Positions 34,691 through 44,864 are shown, counted from the first letter of the stretch. The stretch is DNA of 64,000 bases from an uncultured Alistipes sp. (GCA_944321755.1 CALUMM010000004.1:1-64000); one strand, 5' to 3'. Numbers and translations are program-made. The notes: generated from the sequence alone by a model not told the origin.

Positions 34691-34691
34691 C

Positions 34692-36272
34692 TCATTTCGT
34701 ATTGAATTCGCAGGAGCCCTGCAACGACGTTTTCTCCAGCCCCTGCGCGGCGGTAATCCGCGTTTGGGGTATGTCCGAGACCCGAATGGAGCGGTTCGTC
34801 CCGCGCAGCTCCAGTGCCGAAGCACTCCGCTCCGAAAGGTCGAGATCCGCGAAGCGCCCGTTCTCAACCCCCTGGCAGCGGATGACCGAAGCTCCGACCG
34901 GATGTTCATCCGTGGAGAACCCCCGCACGGAGAGATTCTTCACGTCGTCGAAGATCGCCGCCGGGCGGTGATCCGGGCTGTCCAGCGTACATCGTACCCG
35001 ATCCATCACCAATCCGTCGACGTGCCGGACATAGAAGGCCGATGCCGGCAATTCCCGCCACATGTGGGCATCCGGATAGACTGTGACCATCTCGTCGACC
35101 TCCTTCTCTGCGAGGCGGGCGTCGCCGTTCCCGGCCATGGTCACCCGGATGTTGTTCAGCATGACATCCTCGACGTAGCTTCCGGGAATGGCCGTGATCG
35201 ACGAGGCGTACCAGGCGTGACGCGCCGTGATGTTCGAGATCTGAATGTTCCGGATCCGGCCCGCAACGGCGGGTTTGCGGCGCTGAACCCCGGCTCCGCG
35301 GTTGGCCAGGCGGATGAAGATCGGCACGCGCACCTCCTCCATGACGATGTTGCTGATCGACACGCCGTCCACGATCGAACCGTCGACACTCTCGATCGAG
35401 ATTCCCGAGATGGCCCGCAAGGGCATGTCGACCTCCTCGTAGCGGATCCTTGCCAGCGAGTCGGAGGGCAGGGCCGCACGGATCGTGGAGTTGCTGAAGA
35501 CGATATTCCCGAACGATCCGATGGTCTCCGTTCCGATCTTGAAGGCGTTGCACACGCACGTGAGGATGCAGTTCGTGACCGCGATGTTCGAACAGGGCCG
35601 GTCGTAATACTTCGGGTGGCGGTTTTTCAGGACGATGGCATCATCCGAGGTGTAGATGTCGCAGTCCGAGATGATGACATCGCGCGAGGCCTGAATGTCG
35701 ATACCGTCGTTGTTGGGACCGTGCAGCGGGTTGCGGATCGTGATGCCGCGAACCGAGACCTTCGAGCAGCCCAGCAGGTGCAGCGTCCAGCTCTCGGCGT
35801 TCTGCAGGCGCACGTCGCGGATCGTCACATCCGTGCAGTCCTCCAGATAGACCATATACCCCGGGACGGGACGGGCATGGTCGTAGTGGCCGTTCTCCTT
35901 GACGTACCAGAAGGCCCAGCCCGAACCGTCGATCGTCCCGCAGCCGTCGATGCCGATCCTGCGGGCCCCGACGGCACGGATCAGGTTCTTGTCGTAGTCC
36001 CGGCGCTCCGTACTGCCGACCAGTTTGGCTCCGGGGTCGAGATAGAGGATCACTCCATCCTTCAGGTCCACCGTTCCGATCATGAACTCGCCGCGGGGCA
36101 CCACCACCCGTCCGCCGCCTTCGGCACTGCATCGGTCAATGGCTTTCTGCAGACTCTCCGTGTTGAGATACCCGGCTTCGGCCCGGGCGCCGAAATCGGT
36201 GATGAGGTAATCGGCGGCCTGCAAACGCCCGATCGAGAGCACCAGGAGGGTAAAAACAAACCATTTTTTCAT
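34692..36272 (-). CDS. GH28-family pectin-degrading beta-helix protein (atypical active site)
   Basis: A 526-residue exported right-handed beta-helix (signal ending GRLQA). GH28 landmarks: ITDFGARAEAGYLNTESLQK at the N terminus, GPNNDGIDIQAS (the N-x-D acid region) and TSDDAIVLKNRH, where the usual GDD is SDD. The normal G-H-G motif is replaced by CNAFKIGTET. The long C-terminal part (about 380-526) has extra coils. It could be a rhamnogalacturonan- or xylogalacturonan-acting exo-enzyme or an inverting hydrolase with altered specificity. It is four bases downstream of the other GH28 gene. Confidence 0.8.
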   Translation of the reverse strand: MKKWFVFTLLVLSIGRLQAADYLITDFGARAEAGYLNTESLQKAIDRCSAEGGGRVVVPRGEFMIGTVDLKDGVILYLDPGAKLVGSTERRDYDKNLIRAVGARRIGIDGCGTIDGSGWAFWYVKENGHYDHARPVPGYMVYLEDCTDVTIRDVRLQNAESWTLHLLGCSKVSVRGITIRNPLHGPNNDGIDIQASRDVIISDCDIYTSDDAIVLKNRHPKYYDRPCSNIAVTNCILTCVCNAFKIGTETIGSFGNIVFSNSTIRAALPSDSLARIRYEEVDMPLRAISGISIESVDGSIVDGVSISNIVMEEVRVPIFIRLANRGAGVQRRKPAVAGRIRNIQISNITARHAWYASSITAIPGSYVEDVMLNNIRVTMAGNGDARLAEKEVDEMVTVYPDAHMWRELPASAFYVRHVDGLVMDRVRCTLDSPDHRPAAIFDDVKNLSVRGFSTDEHPVGASVIRCQGVENGRFADLDLSERSASALELRGTNRSIRVSDIPQTRITAAQGLEKTSLQGSCEFNTK

Positions 36273-36275
36273 TGC

Positions 36276-37658
36276 TCAATAGGATTTCAGGGTCGAAGAT
36301 TCCGTTTGGGCCGGTTGCTCGGGCATCAGGGAGCCGTTGATCCGGACCTTGCGGAACGATACGTTTTCGGCGTGTTTCAAGACATAGGGCGTCGGTGCGG
36401 AGCGCAGTTCGACATCCTCCAGTGTGATCTGCCTGAGGTTGTGGCCGGGCGTCCCGACGGCATAGAAGCCGCACTCGGAGGAACTTGTTCCGCGGACGCG
36501 CTCGATCCGGAAATTCTCGAATGTTGTGGGGTGGAATCCGCCCCGGGCTCCGTGGTAGTTCGTCTCGAAACGGATGAAGGCCGTGCGAACCGTGTCGCAG
36601 ACGACATCGCTCACATGGACATTGCGGATGAAGCCGCCGCGGTCGAGGTTCGACTTGAAGTAGATACCGCTCAGACACCGCGAGATCCGAACCCGCTCCA
36701 TGCGGACGTTCTCGACACCGGCCGACATTTCGCTGCCGATGCAGAGCCCGTTGCATTTGGACTTGAATTCGCAGTTGCGAATCAGGATGTTGCGCGTGGG
36801 CTGTCCGATGCGCCAGGCGTCCTGGTCGCGGCCCGCCTTGATGGCCACGGCGTCGTCGCCCACGTCGAATACGCAGCGTTCGATCAGCACGTTGGTCGTA
36901 TACTCCGGGTCGCAGCCGTCGTTGTTGAGGTTGTGGCTTGAGATGGTCACTTCGCGGACCGTGACGTTGTCGCAGAAGACCGGATGGATCACCCAGTAGG
37001 GGCTGTCGAGGATCGTCACCCCTTCGATGAGGATATTCCGGCAGCCGAAGGGCTGGATCATGCTCGGCGGCAGGATCGAACGCTCGCCGAAGCAGCGCTC
37101 CCGGACGGGCACCTGGTCGATACCCATCTGGCGCAGCGAATCCTGCATCTCGGAGCGTTGCGGCCGGAAACGGGCGAATCCTTGCGAAGCCTGTCCGTTG
37201 AGCGTACCCCGGCCCGTGATGGCGATGTCGGAGACCTGATAGGCGTAGACCAGCGGCGAGTAGTTGTAGAGTTCGGTGCCCTCCCAGATCGTGAGCACCG
37301 CAGGGAGATAGTCGTGCGGGTCGGGGCTGAAGAGAATCTCGGCACCCGCCTCCAGATGGAGGTTCACCCGGCTCTTCAGGAGGATCGGGCCCTTGCAGAG
37401 GTATTGTCCGGCGGGAACGACCACACGCCCGCCTCCCCGGGCGCTGCACTGCGTGATGGCCTCGTTGATTGCCTGCCGGGAGTCGATCTCCCCGTCGGCC
37501 CGGGCTCCGAAGTCCCGGATGTCGTACGAGACATCCGGGAACTCCGGCGCCGCGATCCGTTGCAGGATATCGCTGTCGGTCGGCAGGCCCGGGCCCGGGC
37601 CCGCCGAACAGGCCATGAGCAGCCAGCCTGTCGCTAAACACTGAAAAATCCGCTTCAT
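36276..37658 (-). CDS. GH28-family polygalacturonase-like lipoprotein
   Basis: A 460-residue lipoprotein (LLMA-C17). The N-terminal YDIRDFGARADGEIDSRQAI is the classic Bacteroidota GH28 opening. Catalytic region: NLNNDGCDPEYT and FDVGDDAVAIKAGRD are intact (N-x-D and DD acids), but the G-H-G histidine appears as Asn in CNGLCIGSEMSAGVENV, and the R-x-K subsite motif reads YFK in SGIYFKSN. Probably an exo- or rhamnogalacturonan-type enzyme at the surface or periplasmic face. Nine bases downstream of the beta-helix lipoprotein gene. Confidence 0.85.
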   Translation of the reverse strand: MKRIFQCLATGWLLMACSAGPGPGLPTDSDILQRIAAPEFPDVSYDIRDFGARADGEIDSRQAINEAITQCSARGGGRVVVPAGQYLCKGPILLKSRVNLHLEAGAEILFSPDPHDYLPAVLTIWEGTELYNYSPLVYAYQVSDIAITGRGTLNGQASQGFARFRPQRSEMQDSLRQMGIDQVPVRERCFGERSILPPSMIQPFGCRNILIEGVTILDSPYWVIHPVFCDNVTVREVTISSHNLNNDGCDPEYTTNVLIERCVFDVGDDAVAIKAGRDQDAWRIGQPTRNILIRNCEFKSKCNGLCIGSEMSAGVENVRMERVRISRCLSGIYFKSNLDRGGFIRNVHVSDVVCDTVRTAFIRFETNYHGARGGFHPTTFENFRIERVRGTSSSECGFYAVGTPGHNLRQITLEDVELRSAPTPYVLKHAENVSFRKVRINGSLMPEQPAQTESSTLKSY

Positions 37659-37667
37659 GCCCGAATT

Positions 37668-39641
37668 CTATTTGATCCAGCGCGGGTCGCCCACGCCTTT
37701 TACATAAATCGTCGTCCCGGGCGTGATCGTCAGGTCCAGGTTCTCGACGTCGCGGAACAGGGCGGCGTTGTTCTCCGCGTTGTCCAGCGTCGTGAGGAAG
37801 TTCACCGAACCGTTTGTCGAGTCGTCCGTGAAGGTCTTCCAGTCGGGTGTGCAGTAGTTGTCTTCGAGATCCGGGCTCATGCCGGTGTTGGCGCGCAACA
37901 TGCGGTACCCGCCCGAAACGTTGTTGCTGCCGCCGAAGAGCAGTTTGTGCAGCTTGACCGTACCCTTCAGAGAGCCGTTCTGGAAGGAGACGAAATAACC
38001 GCCGCTCTTGCTGCGGGTGTTGACGAACGTACAGTTCGAGACTTCGAAATCCAGGGTGGTGTTCGTCATGTTGTTGTAGTGCAGGTAGTAGGCCCCCGAG
38101 AAGGTCGAATTGGTGATCCGGATCCGGCCGATCCGGTCTCCGTTCTGGGAGATGTGGAACAGGGCATAGGTGTTTCCCGTATTCGCCCACTCCAGGATGC
38201 AGTTGTCGATCTCGATCGATCCGATCTCCGTTCCGCCGGCCTGAGTCCGGTAGAGGGTGTTCACGAATCCCTCGAAGCGGCAGCCGCGCAGGAGGATGCT
38301 TCCGATTGCACACCCGTTGTTGGCGCTGTTGGCCATGAAGTGCGAGCCCGTGCTGGTCGAGCGGAAGCGGATGTTCTCGAAGACGACCTCCGATACGGCG
38401 GCATGGTCCGTGAGGAAGGTGTTGCTGCCCGAGAAGAGCAGTTCAGGCATCTCGTCGCCCTCCGCATCGCCCGTGAGGAGCAGCCGTTTGTTGATCGTGA
38501 CGGCATCGGAGCCCATCTCGTAGGTTCCGGCCGCGAGCCTCAACTTGATGCTGCGGTATTTGTCGTCGGCCTGCTGTTCGGCGAGCAGGGCCTTGAGGTC
38601 GGTTCCGGCCGCAACCTCCGTGTACTGGGGGTTGACCGTGACGGGAATCTCCTCGGTCGTGGTCTTGTTGCGGGCATCCTTCGCCACGACCCGGAAGGCC
38701 GTTACATAATCCCGCATCTCGTTTCCGTCGATCTCGATCCGGAAGTCGGTCTCCAGTGCCGCGTCGAAGTGCTGGCTTCCGACCTCGTATTCGTAGTTCT
38801 CGCCGAGGGCATAGCAGGTGATCTCCTCGACGCCCGTATTGCTCGTCACGCTGCCTGTCACGCTGCACGCCGCATACTCGTCCACCGCTCCCGCCATCGG
38901 GTTCACGGTGAGCGTCGGGGCCGGCAGGGCCTTGTAGTCGATCGGCAGCACGGCGATGGCCGTCTTTCCGTAGGAGTCCGTGACGGTGATCCGCAACGCC
39001 GAAGGGATCTTCGTCAGGTCGTAGTCGACGAAGGTGAAATTCTCCGACTCGAAGAGGTAGGAGGTTTCGCCGGAAAAATCGCTGTAGGGGTTCGGGTCCA
39101 GGAACGGCACGGCATCCCCGCTTTCGATGAGTTCGATGCCGATGCTCTGCAGGGCGGTCTGCGCCGTCACCTCAAACGAGAAGGGCGGCACGGGATCCCC
39201 TTCGGCAAAGTACAGCGACTCCTGTTTCAGCACGATCTCCGGAGCCGAAATGGCCGGAGTGATGACAAAGGAGGCCTCTTTCGAGACGACGGCACCGCCC
39301 CGGTCCTCGGCCACGACCCGGAATCCGCTCATCGTTTCGGTGTAGACCGGGCGTTCGTGGATCGAGCAGAGTCGGGCATTGAAGAAACTCGTTAGGGGTT
39401 CCTTGTAGGATTCCTGGGTTCCGTCCTCGTAGAGAATGTACATCGAGACGCTGCTCAGCTCCTGTTCGGAGTTGATGACGCAGGTGATGTATGGATTGTC
39501 CGCGATGTTCAGGTCGATGTCATAGGAGTCGAACTGGAAGCGGATGTCGATCGCCCCGGGTTCGGGCGTCTTCTCGCAACTGCCGGCCAGCCCCGCCAGA
39601 AGCGGCAGCAGCATACAGGCTAAACGTGTTTGTATCTTCAT
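37668..39641 (-). CDS. DUF4957/DUF5123-like beta-helix surface lipoprotein
   Basis: A 657-residue lipoprotein (AGLAGS-C22). Residues about 30-330 are Ig-like or BACON-like sandwich modules (ITVTDSYGKTAIAVLPIDY, FRVVAKDARNKTTTEEIPVT). Residues about 345-657 form a right-handed beta-helix of the DUF4957 type (VVFENIRFRSTSTGS, ILLRGCRFEGFVNTLYR, RITNSTFSGAYYLHYNNMT). No catalytic motif is visible. Such proteins sit beside SusCD pairs in pectin loci and probably bind polysaccharide at the surface; that is inference. The open frame to 39845 overlaps the upstream gene; the lipobox sets the start. Confidence 0.75.
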   Translation of the reverse strand: MKIQTRLACMLLPLLAGLAGSCEKTPEPGAIDIRFQFDSYDIDLNIADNPYITCVINSEQELSSVSMYILYEDGTQESYKEPLTSFFNARLCSIHERPVYTETMSGFRVVAEDRGGAVVSKEASFVITPAISAPEIVLKQESLYFAEGDPVPPFSFEVTAQTALQSIGIELIESGDAVPFLDPNPYSDFSGETSYLFESENFTFVDYDLTKIPSALRITVTDSYGKTAIAVLPIDYKALPAPTLTVNPMAGAVDEYAACSVTGSVTSNTGVEEITCYALGENYEYEVGSQHFDAALETDFRIEIDGNEMRDYVTAFRVVAKDARNKTTTEEIPVTVNPQYTEVAAGTDLKALLAEQQADDKYRSIKLRLAAGTYEMGSDAVTINKRLLLTGDAEGDEMPELLFSGSNTFLTDHAAVSEVVFENIRFRSTSTGSHFMANSANNGCAIGSILLRGCRFEGFVNTLYRTQAGGTEIGSIEIDNCILEWANTGNTYALFHISQNGDRIGRIRITNSTFSGAYYLHYNNMTNTTLDFEVSNCTFVNTRSKSGGYFVSFQNGSLKGTVKLHKLLFGGSNNVSGGYRMLRANTGMSPDLEDNYCTPDWKTFTDDSTNGSVNFLTTLDNAENNAALFRDVENLDLTITPGTTIYVKGVGDPRWIK

Positions 39642-39649
39642 CTTTCGAT

Positions 39650-40258
39650 CTATTTTTCGTAAACGCAGTTTCGGGAGAGGATGTGGGCCGAGCCGTTGGT
39701 CATGAGCAGGTTGCTCATCGTCGCGTAGACGACCTGGCTGTGCCCGCACTGATCCATGAACGTCACGCGGTCCTGCAGTTTCTGGGACAGGGAGTCGAAG
39801 TCGTTGTAGAGTTTGATCGTCATCACGGCGTCGATGTCCTCCCAAAGGGTCAGGACATGCATGGGGTCGTAATTCAGCGTGCCGTTGTAGCCGTTGTATT
39901 CCCCGCGCACGATGTGGAAGAGCAGGATCTCCTTCAGGGCCTCGACGTCCGCATCGGTGACGAGCCCGGCATCGAGCTGCGGGAGGATGTATTCGGTAAA
40001 CGCCGTTTCATCGAGCAGCAGATAGGTGTACTTCTCCTCGGTCTGGGCATAGTAGTCGGTCAGTCCGCAGCGTTCGATGGCCATTTTCATCGAAGCCAGC
40101 GTCGGACTCTGGGCAATGTACTCCCAGCAGGTCATGTATTGATGCGGGTCCAGCGGTTTGGGGTCGTAGTCGTAACTCCGCTGCAGCGGCAATTTGTCGC
40201 AGCCGCCCAGGCTCAGGGCCGCCAACACGCCGATAACCAGAAATTTTATCTTTTTCAT
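39650..40258 (-). CDS. fasciclin (FAS1)-domain lipoprotein
   Basis: A 202-residue lipoprotein (ALSLGG-C20) with one FAS1-like domain: CWEYIAQSPTLASMKMAIER and KYTYLLLDETAFTEYILPQL correspond to the opening helices and the typical A-x-N/D-x-A-F segment. FAS1 lipoproteins are common third or fourth genes after SusCD and are thought to help surface glycan or cell contacts. It is 28 bases downstream of susD and eight bases upstream of the beta-helix lipoprotein gene. Confidence 0.72.
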   Translation of the reverse strand: MKKIKFLVIGVLAALSLGGCDKLPLQRSYDYDPKPLDPHQYMTCWEYIAQSPTLASMKMAIERCGLTDYYAQTEEKYTYLLLDETAFTEYILPQLDAGLVTDADVEALKEILLFHIVRGEYNGYNGTLNYDPMHVLTLWEDIDAVMTIKLYNDFDSLSQKLQDRVTFMDQCGHSQVVYATMSNLLMTNGSAHILSRNCVYEK

Positions 40259-40286
40259 AGCCGAATTTCTCTGTCAAATCAAACCG

Positions 40287-41732
40287 TCATTCCCCGGCTC
40301 CGTAGCCGGGATTCTGTTTCAGCTTGTAGTTTTCGTCCAAATGGGTTTTGTTGATCGGGAAGAGGTACTTGTTGGGATCGGAGATGCCTCCGATGTCTAC
40401 GGCATGGTCGGTCCGCAGCAGGTCGAACCAGAATTTCCCCTCTCCGATGAGTTCGATCGTGCGTTCGTCGAGCACGGCCCGCACGACATCGTCGGGCGCG
40501 ATGAAATCCCCCGCCAGATAGGCCGGCAATCCGGCCCGGGTGTGAATCTTGTTGAGTTCGACGACCGCACCGTTCAGGTCGCCCGTCCGGGCCAGCGCCT
40601 CGGCGTGCAGCAGCACCAGATCGCTCATGCGGTAGAGGATCAGATCGCAGTTCGAGACCTGACCTCCGGATCCGAACGAGGTGGTCGTTCCCCAGAACTT
40701 GGCCGTGAGTTTCTTTTGCGACGACCCCGTGTAGGTTGCCGTCTGCCGCTTGTCTCCCGATGCGTACATCGACAGCAGCCGCTCCGAGGGATAGGCCTTG
40801 CAGGCTCCCGTACAGAAGTAGGAGGTGTTTCCGTTCAGGCCGTTTTCGATCTCTTCGTAGTGGATGTAGAAGATCCGCTCCTTGGGGATGTCGGTCAGCG
40901 CTCCGTCGGGGTCCACACGGGCGAAGATCCCCTGCCAGGCCTCGGTGAACTCCTCCTGGGAGATATTGGGCGAGAGTTCGAGCGTCTGCCAGTAGGCGTT
41001 CGAGGAGGTCTCGGGCGCCAGCCGGTAGACCTTCTCCATCACGGCCAGCACCTTGTCGTACTGGTGCCTCCAGGCGTAGACGTCGGCCATCAGTGCATAG
41101 ACGGCCATCTGGTTGATGCGCGTCCGTTTGAACGATCCGGAGGTGATCGGCTGGGCATACATCTCGGCGAGCTCCAGGTCGGCTGCGATCTGATCGAGGA
41201 TCAGCTCCTTGTCGCTGCGTTCGCGGTAGATGTTGTCGGGGTCGTACTCCTCGACCGGAGAGAGGAACAGCGGCGCGTCGCCCCAGACCCGGACGATGTA
41301 GAAATAGCACAGGGCACGGATCGCATAGCACTCGGCCAGATAGCCGTTCTTCTGCGACGAGAGCATGTTTACGTTCGGGGCATACTTCAGCACGAGGTTC
41401 GCCCGGCTGATCGTCTGGTAGAGGTTTGTCCACAGCCCGGCGGAGTTGGCTGAGGTCATGATGTTGTTGATGATGTCATACTGGTCGGGGCCGTTGGGCT
41501 GGTCTCCGGTGTAGTTTCCGCCGCGGAGCTCACCCCAGTCGTAGTAGCCGCGGGCCATCGCCTGTGAGAGCGAGTAGTACATGGCCGTGACGCCGTTCTC
41601 CACGTCGGCTTCGCTTTTCCAGAACTTTTCACTGGTCAGCGAGCTTTGCGGGTCGAGTTCGAGCAGCGACCGGCAGCCGACCGACAACAGGCAGCAAATC
41701 AATACGATCGATAGGTATAATGTGTTTTTCAT
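40287..41732 (-). CDS. SusD/RagB-family glycan-binding lipoprotein (PUL2)
   Basis: A 481-residue surface lipoprotein (LLSVG-C20). N-terminal SusD hallmarks LLELDPQSSLTSEKFWKSEA and GVTAMYYSLSQAMARGYYDW; then YLAECYAIRALCYFYIVRVWGDAPLFL; the C-terminal SusD region with YRMSDLVLLHAEALARTGDL, IELIGEGKFWFDLLRTDH and the closing LKQNPGYG. It partners the SusC 12 bases upstream. Confidence 0.96.
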   Translation of the reverse strand: MKNTLYLSIVLICCLLSVGCRSLLELDPQSSLTSEKFWKSEADVENGVTAMYYSLSQAMARGYYDWGELRGGNYTGDQPNGPDQYDIINNIMTSANSAGLWTNLYQTISRANLVLKYAPNVNMLSSQKNGYLAECYAIRALCYFYIVRVWGDAPLFLSPVEEYDPDNIYRERSDKELILDQIAADLELAEMYAQPITSGSFKRTRINQMAVYALMADVYAWRHQYDKVLAVMEKVYRLAPETSSNAYWQTLELSPNISQEEFTEAWQGIFARVDPDGALTDIPKERIFYIHYEEIENGLNGNTSYFCTGACKAYPSERLLSMYASGDKRQTATYTGSSQKKLTAKFWGTTTSFGSGGQVSNCDLILYRMSDLVLLHAEALARTGDLNGAVVELNKIHTRAGLPAYLAGDFIAPDDVVRAVLDERTIELIGEGKFWFDLLRTDHAVDIGGISDPNKYLFPINKTHLDENYKLKQNPGYGAGE

Positions 41733-41744
41733 GGGTGGTAGTGG

Positions 41745-44700
41745 TTAAAAGGTTAGCGCAAGCCCCAGGCCGTATTCCCGTTTGCGGGGATAGCGGTTGC
41801 TGTCGATACCGAAGCTCAGGGCATTGGCTCCCGAGAATTCGGGGTCGAAACCGCGGTATGCGGTGAAGGTCAGCAGGTTGTTGCCGTAAACATAGACCGT
41901 CAGGTTCTTGATTCCTGCCTTTCGCGTCAGGTGCGAGGGGAGCCGGTAGGTGAGTTTCACGTTGCGGAGCTTGATGTAGGAGGCATCCTCGATGTAGAAG
42001 TCCGAGGGCCCCAGGCGGTTGTACTCGACTGTCGAAACCGGACGCGGATAGGTGGCGATGTCACCCTGTTGGGTCCACATGTTGTCGATGACTTCGGGCT
42101 CGGGCGAGGTGTAGGTGCGCTGGAAGGAGTTTCTCGACTTGCGGGCGTAGTTGTAGATCTCGCCGCCGATCGAATAGTAGAGCGACACGAAGAGCGAGAG
42201 TCCGCGATAGCTCAGCGTCGTGTTCAGACCTCCGAAGAAGTCGGGCTGTGCACATCCGAGTTTGACCTTGTCGTCGGTGTCGATGATTCCGTTCTGCGAT
42301 CCCGGGGCCTCGATCCAGTTGACGTCGCCGCCCTTGAATACCGAGCCGTCGGAGTAGCGTTTCTGGTAGATTTCGCCCTGATAGGGTTGCCCGTCGAGGA
42401 GGTACTGATGGGTGAAGTGCCCGTTCGAGAAGACCGGGGTCAACTGTTTCCAGTCCGCGGTGAAGGCATTCGATTCGTCGTACTGGAAAATACCGTCGTG
42501 GCGGTATCCGTAGAATTCGCCGATGCGGGCCCCCTCCTGGACGTAGATGGCGCTCCCCGAACCGGTATAGAAGGGAATTCCGTCGGCCAGCCGTTTGATG
42601 ACACTGTTGTTGTGCGAGATGTTGAATGCCAGATCCCAGCTCCAGTCCTTGCGTTTGAGGATGCGGGCGTTCACCGAGAACTCGAATCCCCGGTTCTGCA
42701 TCGCCCCGACGTTCCGCGTGATGGTCGTGTATCCGGTCTCCTTCGGCAGCTGGCTCTGATACAGCAGGTCGGTGGTCTGTTTGTCATACCAGTCGGCGGT
42801 GATCGTCAGTCGGTTGTCGAAGAACGAGAGGTCCAGACCCACGTTGGTCTGAGCCGTCGACTCCCAACTCAGGTCCGGATTTCCCAGACGCGAGGGGGCA
42901 ATGCCCGAGACCCCTTCGTAGTAACTCCCCGGGTTGTAAATCGTGTAGGAGTCGTAGTTTCCGATGGCCTCGTTTCCGGTCAGACCGTAGCTGACCCGGA
43001 TTTTGGCATCGGTCAGGGCCTTGCGGCTCCACTTCATGAACGGCTCGTCGGAGAAGCGCCAGCCCGCCGAGACCGACGGGAAGAATCCCCATTTGCTGTT
43101 TTTTCCGAAGCGTGACGAGGCATCCTCGCGCATGTTGGTTGCAAAGAGGTATTTCCCGGCGTAGGAGTAGGTCAACCGGGCGAAGAACGAGACCAGGGCA
43201 TGATCGGAGATCGTGGCATAGGTGTTCTTGGCGTCGATCTGCGAGGCGAAGTTCACCGTGTAGATCTCATCGGTGGTGTAGTCCTGTCCGGTAATGCGGT
43301 CCGTGTCGGTGCGCCAGTACTGGATGCTGTTGCCCAGGACGGCCGAGAAGTCATGCCCCCGGCGCTTGAAGTTGTAGTTGAAGTAGTTTTCGTTCAGCAC
43401 GGAGTAGGTGTAGTATCCCGTATTGACACCGGTTGTTTTGTCCGTGGCCACGGTGCCGAGCAGAACCGACGGCTTGTAGGTCTGGGAGCGGTTGAGGTTG
43501 AACGATCCCGAGACGTTCGTCGTGAACTTCAGCCCCTTGGCGATCGAGAACTCCACGAAGTCCAGCATCGAGGCATTCAGCCGCTGGTTTTTGTTGGTGG
43601 CCTCCATGGCGTAGGTCAGGGCGCTGTTCCGGTTTTCGATGTTGTGCATGTAGCTTCCGTCGGCCATGAACAGGTTCCAGTAGGGGACCCAGTCGTAGAG
43701 TTGGGTCAGGACGCCCGATTCGGAATAGAGCCCGTTCTGCCCCGAGTAGGAGGCGAAGACGCGGTGTCCGACGCGCACGACCTTGCTCGCTTCGTACTCG
43801 AAGTTGAGACGCATCGACATCTTCTTGTAGTTGCTGTTGACGACGATTCCCTCCTCGTCGATGAATCCGAATCCGGCATAGTATTTCAGCTTGTTGGTTC
43901 CGCCACTTGCGCTCAGGTCCAACTGGTGTTTGGGCGACGTGCGGAAGAGGTAGTCGAGGATGTTTTCGCCGCTGTTCAGGAAACGGTTGTAGGGGTCTGT
44001 ATAGGTCGAGGCTCCCTTCTCTCCGAGGCTCATCCGCACCTGATCGTAATAGCGGAACTGCTCGGGAGTAGTCATCGGAAGACAGTTGGCCAGATGGTTG
44101 AAGCTCAACTGATACTTGAGGTCCAGGCGGGTCTTGCCGATCGAGCCCTTCTTGGTGGTGATCAGCACGACACCGTTTGCGGAGCGCGAACCGTAGATCG
44201 CCGCCGAAGCTGCATCCTTCAGAATCTCGATCGACTCGATGTCGTAGGGGTTCACCATGTCGGCGCTCTCGACGGGCAGGCCGTCAACCACGTAGAGCGG
44301 TTCGACTCCCGTTCCGAAGGTGGCGGTTCCGCGGACGCGGACCGTGGCGCCCTCGCCCGGAGCTCCGGAGTTCGTGACGATCTGTACACCGGCCACCTGG
44401 CCCTGCATCGCCTCGTAGATGTCCGTCGGCAGCCGTTTCTCGATCTCGGAGTTCGAGACCGAGGTGATCGACCCCGTAAGGTCCCGTTTTTTCATCGTGC
44501 CGTATCCGACTACGGTGACCTCCTCGATGAGCTGTCGGTCATCCTCCAGTATGACGTTCTGTACGCCCGTCCGGGCCTCGATCTCTGCAGTTGCGTATCC
44601 CACATAGGAGATGCGGAGTTTGGCACCCTTGAGGACGTTGCGCAGGACGAATGCCCCTTGGATGTCGGTTACGACGGCCTCCGTCGTGCCGACGACCTGT

Positions 44701-44864
44701 ACGGTTGCTCCGACCAGCGGCGCCCCCTCCCGGTTCTGGACATAGCCCCGGGCTTCGATCCGCTCTTGCGCCGCAAGCGGCAGGCTCAGCACGACGAGCT
44801 GCAGCGCAAGCAGTACGCAGCGGACGAAAGTTCTCGTTTTGAAATGTGCGGCAAAGTGTGTCAT
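41745..44864 (-). CDS. SusC/RagA-family TonB-dependent outer-membrane transporter (PUL2)
   Basis: A 1,039-residue receptor: signal peptide (about 1-31), carboxypeptidase-regulatory-like domain (about 36-110, YVQNREGAPLVGATVQVVGT), TonB-box region EVTVVGYGTMKKRDLTGSI, plug (VAGVQIVTNSGAPGEGATVR, YGSRSANGVVLITTKKG), then the barrel to the C-terminal REYGLGLALTF. No STN domain, so no anti-sigma-type control. It follows the CBM96-like gene by seven bases. Confidence 0.96.
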   Translation of the reverse strand: MTHFAAHFKTRTFVRCVLLALQLVVLSLPLAAQERIEARGYVQNREGAPLVGATVQVVGTTEAVVTDIQGAFVLRNVLKGAKLRISYVGYATAEIEARTGVQNVILEDDRQLIEEVTVVGYGTMKKRDLTGSITSVSNSEIEKRLPTDIYEAMQGQVAGVQIVTNSGAPGEGATVRVRGTATFGTGVEPLYVVDGLPVESADMVNPYDIESIEILKDAASAAIYGSRSANGVVLITTKKGSIGKTRLDLKYQLSFNHLANCLPMTTPEQFRYYDQVRMSLGEKGASTYTDPYNRFLNSGENILDYLFRTSPKHQLDLSASGGTNKLKYYAGFGFIDEEGIVVNSNYKKMSMRLNFEYEASKVVRVGHRVFASYSGQNGLYSESGVLTQLYDWVPYWNLFMADGSYMHNIENRNSALTYAMEATNKNQRLNASMLDFVEFSIAKGLKFTTNVSGSFNLNRSQTYKPSVLLGTVATDKTTGVNTGYYTYSVLNENYFNYNFKRRGHDFSAVLGNSIQYWRTDTDRITGQDYTTDEIYTVNFASQIDAKNTYATISDHALVSFFARLTYSYAGKYLFATNMREDASSRFGKNSKWGFFPSVSAGWRFSDEPFMKWSRKALTDAKIRVSYGLTGNEAIGNYDSYTIYNPGSYYEGVSGIAPSRLGNPDLSWESTAQTNVGLDLSFFDNRLTITADWYDKQTTDLLYQSQLPKETGYTTITRNVGAMQNRGFEFSVNARILKRKDWSWDLAFNISHNNSVIKRLADGIPFYTGSGSAIYVQEGARIGEFYGYRHDGIFQYDESNAFTADWKQLTPVFSNGHFTHQYLLDGQPYQGEIYQKRYSDGSVFKGGDVNWIEAPGSQNGIIDTDDKVKLGCAQPDFFGGLNTTLSYRGLSLFVSLYYSIGGEIYNYARKSRNSFQRTYTSPEPEVIDNMWTQQGDIATYPRPVSTVEYNRLGPSDFYIEDASYIKLRNVKLTYRLPSHLTRKAGIKNLTVYVYGNNLLTFTAYRGFDPEFSGANALSFGIDSNRYPRKREYGLGLALTF

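Noticed and set aside
34632..36941. 769-codon plus-strand frame opposite the GH28 genes
   Set aside because: Translation rich in Arg, Val, Asp and His without domains; the minus strand has clear GH28 motifs.
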